Position numbers and translations under genes: made by a program
Assembly: GCA_021904315.1 (NCBI GenBank)
Contig: CM038908.1
Coordinates: 13,598,501-13,662,500 of the forward strand
Direction: 5' to 3'
Source of the DNA: Sphagnum magellanicum
Taxonomy: Eukaryota > Streptophyta > Sphagnopsida > Sphagnales > Sphagnaceae
Length of the DNA stretch: 64,000 nt
In this document: positions 60,675 to 64,000 of the stretch, in pieces
Layout of the letters: every line of letters begins with the position of its first letter
Position numbering within the stretch: position 1 is the stretch's first letter
Notes under the pieces: model-generated
What the model was told of the DNA's origin: nothing
The model's database searches: none
The model's input: only the letters and a program-made list of their open reading frames with translations

Positions 60675-62010
60675 TAGATGTACAACATCTTAATGGCTAA
60701 GGCCAATCTTGAAAAGGGGCATAAACCATACAAGGATTTTGTGGACAAGCCGCATCGATAGGTGAATTTTGAAGAAGGAGATGAAGTGTGGTTGAACATC
60801 AAAAAAATTTGGTTGTCAAAAGGTTTGAGCTAAAAGATTTTCAACTCATATGTAGGTCCATTCAAAGTGTTAAAAAAGAAATTTTTTGTCACTTATAAAT
60901 TGAAACTATTGAAAAATCTTAAAGTTCATCTCATATTTCACGTTTCACTTTTGAAGCCGGTTGCTCATGATGTTTCAAAGCCTAATTGAAAACACAATTT
61001 AAGGCCTCCACTTGACCTCATTGATAATTAATCAGAATTTGAAGTGTAGGTTATGATCAAATCAAGGTAATTAAAGGAAGAAGAGTAGGAATACTTGATG
61101 AAATGAAAAAAATACCATCCAATAAAGCATCTTGGGTGAATGAGTTGAATATGGAACATGCCTAAAAAGCCATAAAAAAATTCCATAATAGACCAACAAA
61201 GAAGTAAAAGAAATATAAAATATGATGAAGACATCACATTTTTTTTAGTGAGGCAAACATATTACACAAATGTACCACATCAAGTTGTAAATGAAATAAA
61301 GGTTAAAAACTTTCAAAAAATTGCATCATGAACATAATGAGTATTACTAAAAAAGTCATCAAATGGCATGGATAAATGGAACTTTATTGCATAAGTTGAA
61401 ATCAAAATCGAACTCTCACATTAAAGCTAAGAGAAACCTTGGCCCCAAAAGAAGAGGTAAACAAGGTGAGCTTGTAGGAATGCGCACATGCTTAAAATGC
61501 ATCCCAAAGGACTGGTTAGTAGTGGCGACCAATGTAAGAAATCATGACCCCATTTGCATACTATAATCGCGTAACTTAAGACTTAAATTTTCGCAAAATG
61601 TAAACATCATTTTTCATACCTTGATAAACATACCTTTAGTTAGGCTTAATTGTTGTGATCGAGGCACAAGGTTGGGAAAGGAGTCATGTCAAATAACTTA
61701 GGTCAAGATTAAACTTGGTTTGAATTTCTCATGAGGGGAAGGATTGAATAATTACCTCCCAAATGAGGGCTTTGTCAATTAAATTAATTTAAATTTTTGA
61801 TGAAATTAAGGTTAAAGGTTTTTCATGAGACCCCCTTGGACTTATCGAAAAAGTGTTAAAAACTTAGAGACGTTTAAGTTAACTTGAGATAAGGTCCTAT
61901 CATAAAAGTCGATAATCGATGGCCAATGATTCAAATAAAAAAAATTACATTGAGGAAACAATTTCTAAGTGTCAATGAGGACATTGACCTCTTCTTCTAA
62001 TGGGGGAAAA
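60675..62010 (+). mobile_element. 5'-truncated Ty3/gypsy chromovirus: integrase C-terminus, chromodomain remnant and polypurine tract
   Basis: The plus strand reads MAKANLEKGHKPYKDFVDKP, VNFEEGDEVWLNIKKIWLSK, YVGPFKVLKKKFFVTYKLKL and NLKVHLIFHVSLLKPVAHD, the usual end of a gypsy integrase. A weaker run follows (SEFEV, EYLMK, KKYHPI), which matches the start of a chromodomain. Several stops interrupt it. Non-coding sequence runs to a polypurine tract TGGGGGAAAA (62,001-62,010) that directly precedes the LTR. Gag, protease, reverse transcriptase and RNase H are missing. Confidence 0.8.
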
Positions 62011-62926
62011 TGTTACAACTCTAGTTTTGGGCTCACGACCAAGGCAAAGGCTTACAAAGGTACAGGCCAAGAGTGAAGCCTAGGAATCACATTTCATGCT
62101 CCGGAGAATGTAGGAAAGTGTGAGGGAATGAACCCACACACTCCCATGTGAGCTTCCACTTTGAAAATCAGAGCCCCAATGGACTCTCGAATCTTTAAAA
62201 GGCGATTACAAGAGTCAAATCCATTGGATTTAAGAGTTTTTTATACCATTGGAAAGATTTTAGATTTTAGATGTTAAAATGAACTTGCATGACCCATTTG
62301 GGTACTTAAAACATAAATTATTACCAAAAGAAAGGCCAAGATTCAAATTACCAATTTGACTTTCGACCATTAAAAGTCAAAAATCGCCTTGATTTACTTG
62401 TGTGTAGGTGATGTGTCACATACTGTTGAAAAGATCTTAACAAGGGTTACAACTTTGATTTAGACTTCACCTTAATCGAAGTTTTGCACAAGAAGTTATG
62501 GGCCCTTAAATTCGCAGGAATCTCAATTTTAAGAATTTCGAAATTCCCAAGTTGGGAGTCTCGGGACAAAATGACATTTGGGTGCAAACCCCATGGCCAA
62601 GCACAGAGAATATTATAAAGGGGAAGGTGGTGGCTTCCCCCAAGTCTGGGGCTTGGTGAGTCTTATGAGTTGTATTCGCCCGTGGCTCATCTGTGCACCA
62701 AAAATGCTCTAACTATGCACTAACCAACTTGTTGTTTAGTTTGTGCAAGTCCGTGTGAGTAATTGACCTATTTATCACTTGTCCTAATTCCCATCCTGGA
62801 GCTCCAACATGCCTTTCTACCCCAAAGTGCCACAAGCTAAAGAGCATGCCCCAACCCTTTATCCTTTCGTTGTTTTCACCCTTTGGACTTACAATTGAAT
62901 CCATCAAGGAGTTTGGGAGTGCATCA
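62011..62926 (+). mobile_element. 3' LTR of the gypsy remnant
   Basis: Begins TGTTACAAC directly after the polypurine tract and ends GTGCATCA, about 916 bp. Diverged from the solo LTR at 45,803-46,701 but aligned throughout. A TATTATAAAGGGGAAGGTGG stretch near 62,611 may be the LTR's TATA region. Confidence 0.8.
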
Positions 62927-64000
62927 ATGCCTTTGTGTTCAAATGTGCGATTTCCAGTTATAGTAACTAGCCTTAATGTTTCACCACAAGATCAATGTCA
63001 GATACTCGACCTAGTGTTAACATTTTCTGCTAAACAAATGGTGTTTATAAACAACCAGTAGAGGAGGGGGAGGAGAATGACATAAAAGAGTTTGAGGAAC
63101 AAGAAAATAGAAATCATCCCTTTGCTCTAGAAATAAATCCATATGTAGAAGCCAGGAATTGCAACATTGTTTGTCTAAAAGAAACAGTGAAAGGACTAAG
63201 AATTGAAGAAACTATAAAAGATTTGTGAATATTCTTTCCTTTTTATCTACTAGATGTTTGCCAAGTTAGTTCATAGGTTTGAACAATTGAAAGAAACATT
63301 CAAAGGTTTCTTTTGAATATTTCATCTCTTCTAATTTAATTTCTGGAAGAACATCAAAAGAGCTTCTCTCACATTTCATTTATGGTTAGTTTGTTATCTA
63401 AAGGGGGAGCATTGGAAAGTAAAAAAGGAAGACAAGACTAGTAACTAACTTAAATTCGAACCAAGGAAGTGCATGTCATTGTAGTGTTCGATTAGCAAGC
63501 AAACCAAAGTTGGCAATAGTTATGAACATGGAGGAGTATGATGATGATGAGGTGTTCAAAAAGCACTAGGGACACAAGTTCTTGTTCTAAGGGCTCAAGT
63601 TATGAAGTAAAAGAAGGTGTGGAAAGGTCTACAAGTAATGAAGAATGAGCTATTCCATTAGCAAGTTTAGCCAATAAAGTCCTTAAAAGGCAGAACCCAA
63701 CAAGAACCCCAAGCCCAAAAGCAAGGGCCGGCAAAGGTATTCACAATTCTTAAATGTTCAATTTTTTTGTTTGAGATTTCTCTTCTTTTCAACGAATTTT
63801 TCTCTAATATGCCAACACTTAAACTTGCCAACACAACAAGATATTGAACATTTGAAGTAACTCCAGTTTTTTCATTATGCTTTCTATTGGTTTTTAGTCC
63901 CAACTTTTGTTGGTTGTGTCTTCAAGGCCTTAAGACTTGATTTTCTTTTATTTTATTGTTGCAATGTATTGATTAGTGTTGTGATGGGGTAAAAAACATG
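62927..64000. other. Right end of window, no gene assigned
   Basis: A run in the plus frame from 63,055 reads NDIKEFEEQENRNHPFALEI and stays open to a stop near 63,226. I do not recognise it. The rest is AT-rich with short frames. Confidence 0.35.

Noticed and set aside
1..64000. Bacterial-style features (operons, CRISPR arrays, riboswitches) and tRNA/rRNA genes
   Set aside because: The sequence is plant nuclear with spliced genes. The tandem arrays have no repeat-spacer structure, and I found no cloverleaf-forming tRNA.

Overview
This is nuclear DNA of a land plant. The genes have GT-AG spliceosomal introns, several products are plastid proteins, the introns and spacers are AT-rich with long T/A runs, and plant transposons are abundant. 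Telo-box promoter motifs (AAACCCTAA) and a fungal-type ferritin-like gene fit a non-flowering plant (bryophyte, lycophyte or fern), but I cannot fix the lineage.

Bases 1-25,000 are the gene-rich part. On the minus strand lies a broken copy of the RNase P/MRP subunit RPP30. Divergently transcribed from it is a plastid circularly permuted GTPase (DAR GTPase 3 / RbgA type). Then come a calcium-dependent protein kinase with one 3' intron, a complete 13-exon plastid aspartokinase, and a 4-exon NSRP1/CCDC55-type splicing regulator. A MITE, a 70-72 bp tandem array and a hAT-like cluster of GGTTCTC motifs sit between the kinase and the aspartokinase. These genes are ordinary housekeeping or signalling genes and do not form a functional cluster.

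Bases 25,000-64,000 are repeat-rich. They hold a decayed non-LTR retrotransposon (about 27.5-30.2 kb) and a large inverted duplication (36,681-39,258 against 51,493-54,070). Each duplicated arm carries a complete three-exon gene for a secreted Rds1/PCC13-62-like protein with a ferritin-like domain. Between the arms lies a decayed Helitron-type element of the Helentron kind (Rep HUH remnant, PIF1-like helicase end, then endonuclease/exonuclease/phosphatase domain). Its coding region is split by a solo LTR with an ATCAT target-site duplication. A 43-bp palindromic satellite also lies between the arms. Beyond the right arm are a second copy of the MITE, a GC-rich palindromic minisatellite, a three-exon TMEM97/sigma-2-receptor-like gene, and a 5'-truncated Ty3/gypsy chromovirus end with its 3' LTR (same family as the solo LTR).

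The most striking part is the Rds1-like inverted pair. About 2.15 kb of promoter, introns and 5' coding sequence look identical between the arms. All differences I found are packed into the last ~430 bp, and 7 of the 9 coding changes there alter the protein. The second is the nested Helentron and solo-LTR structure between the arms.
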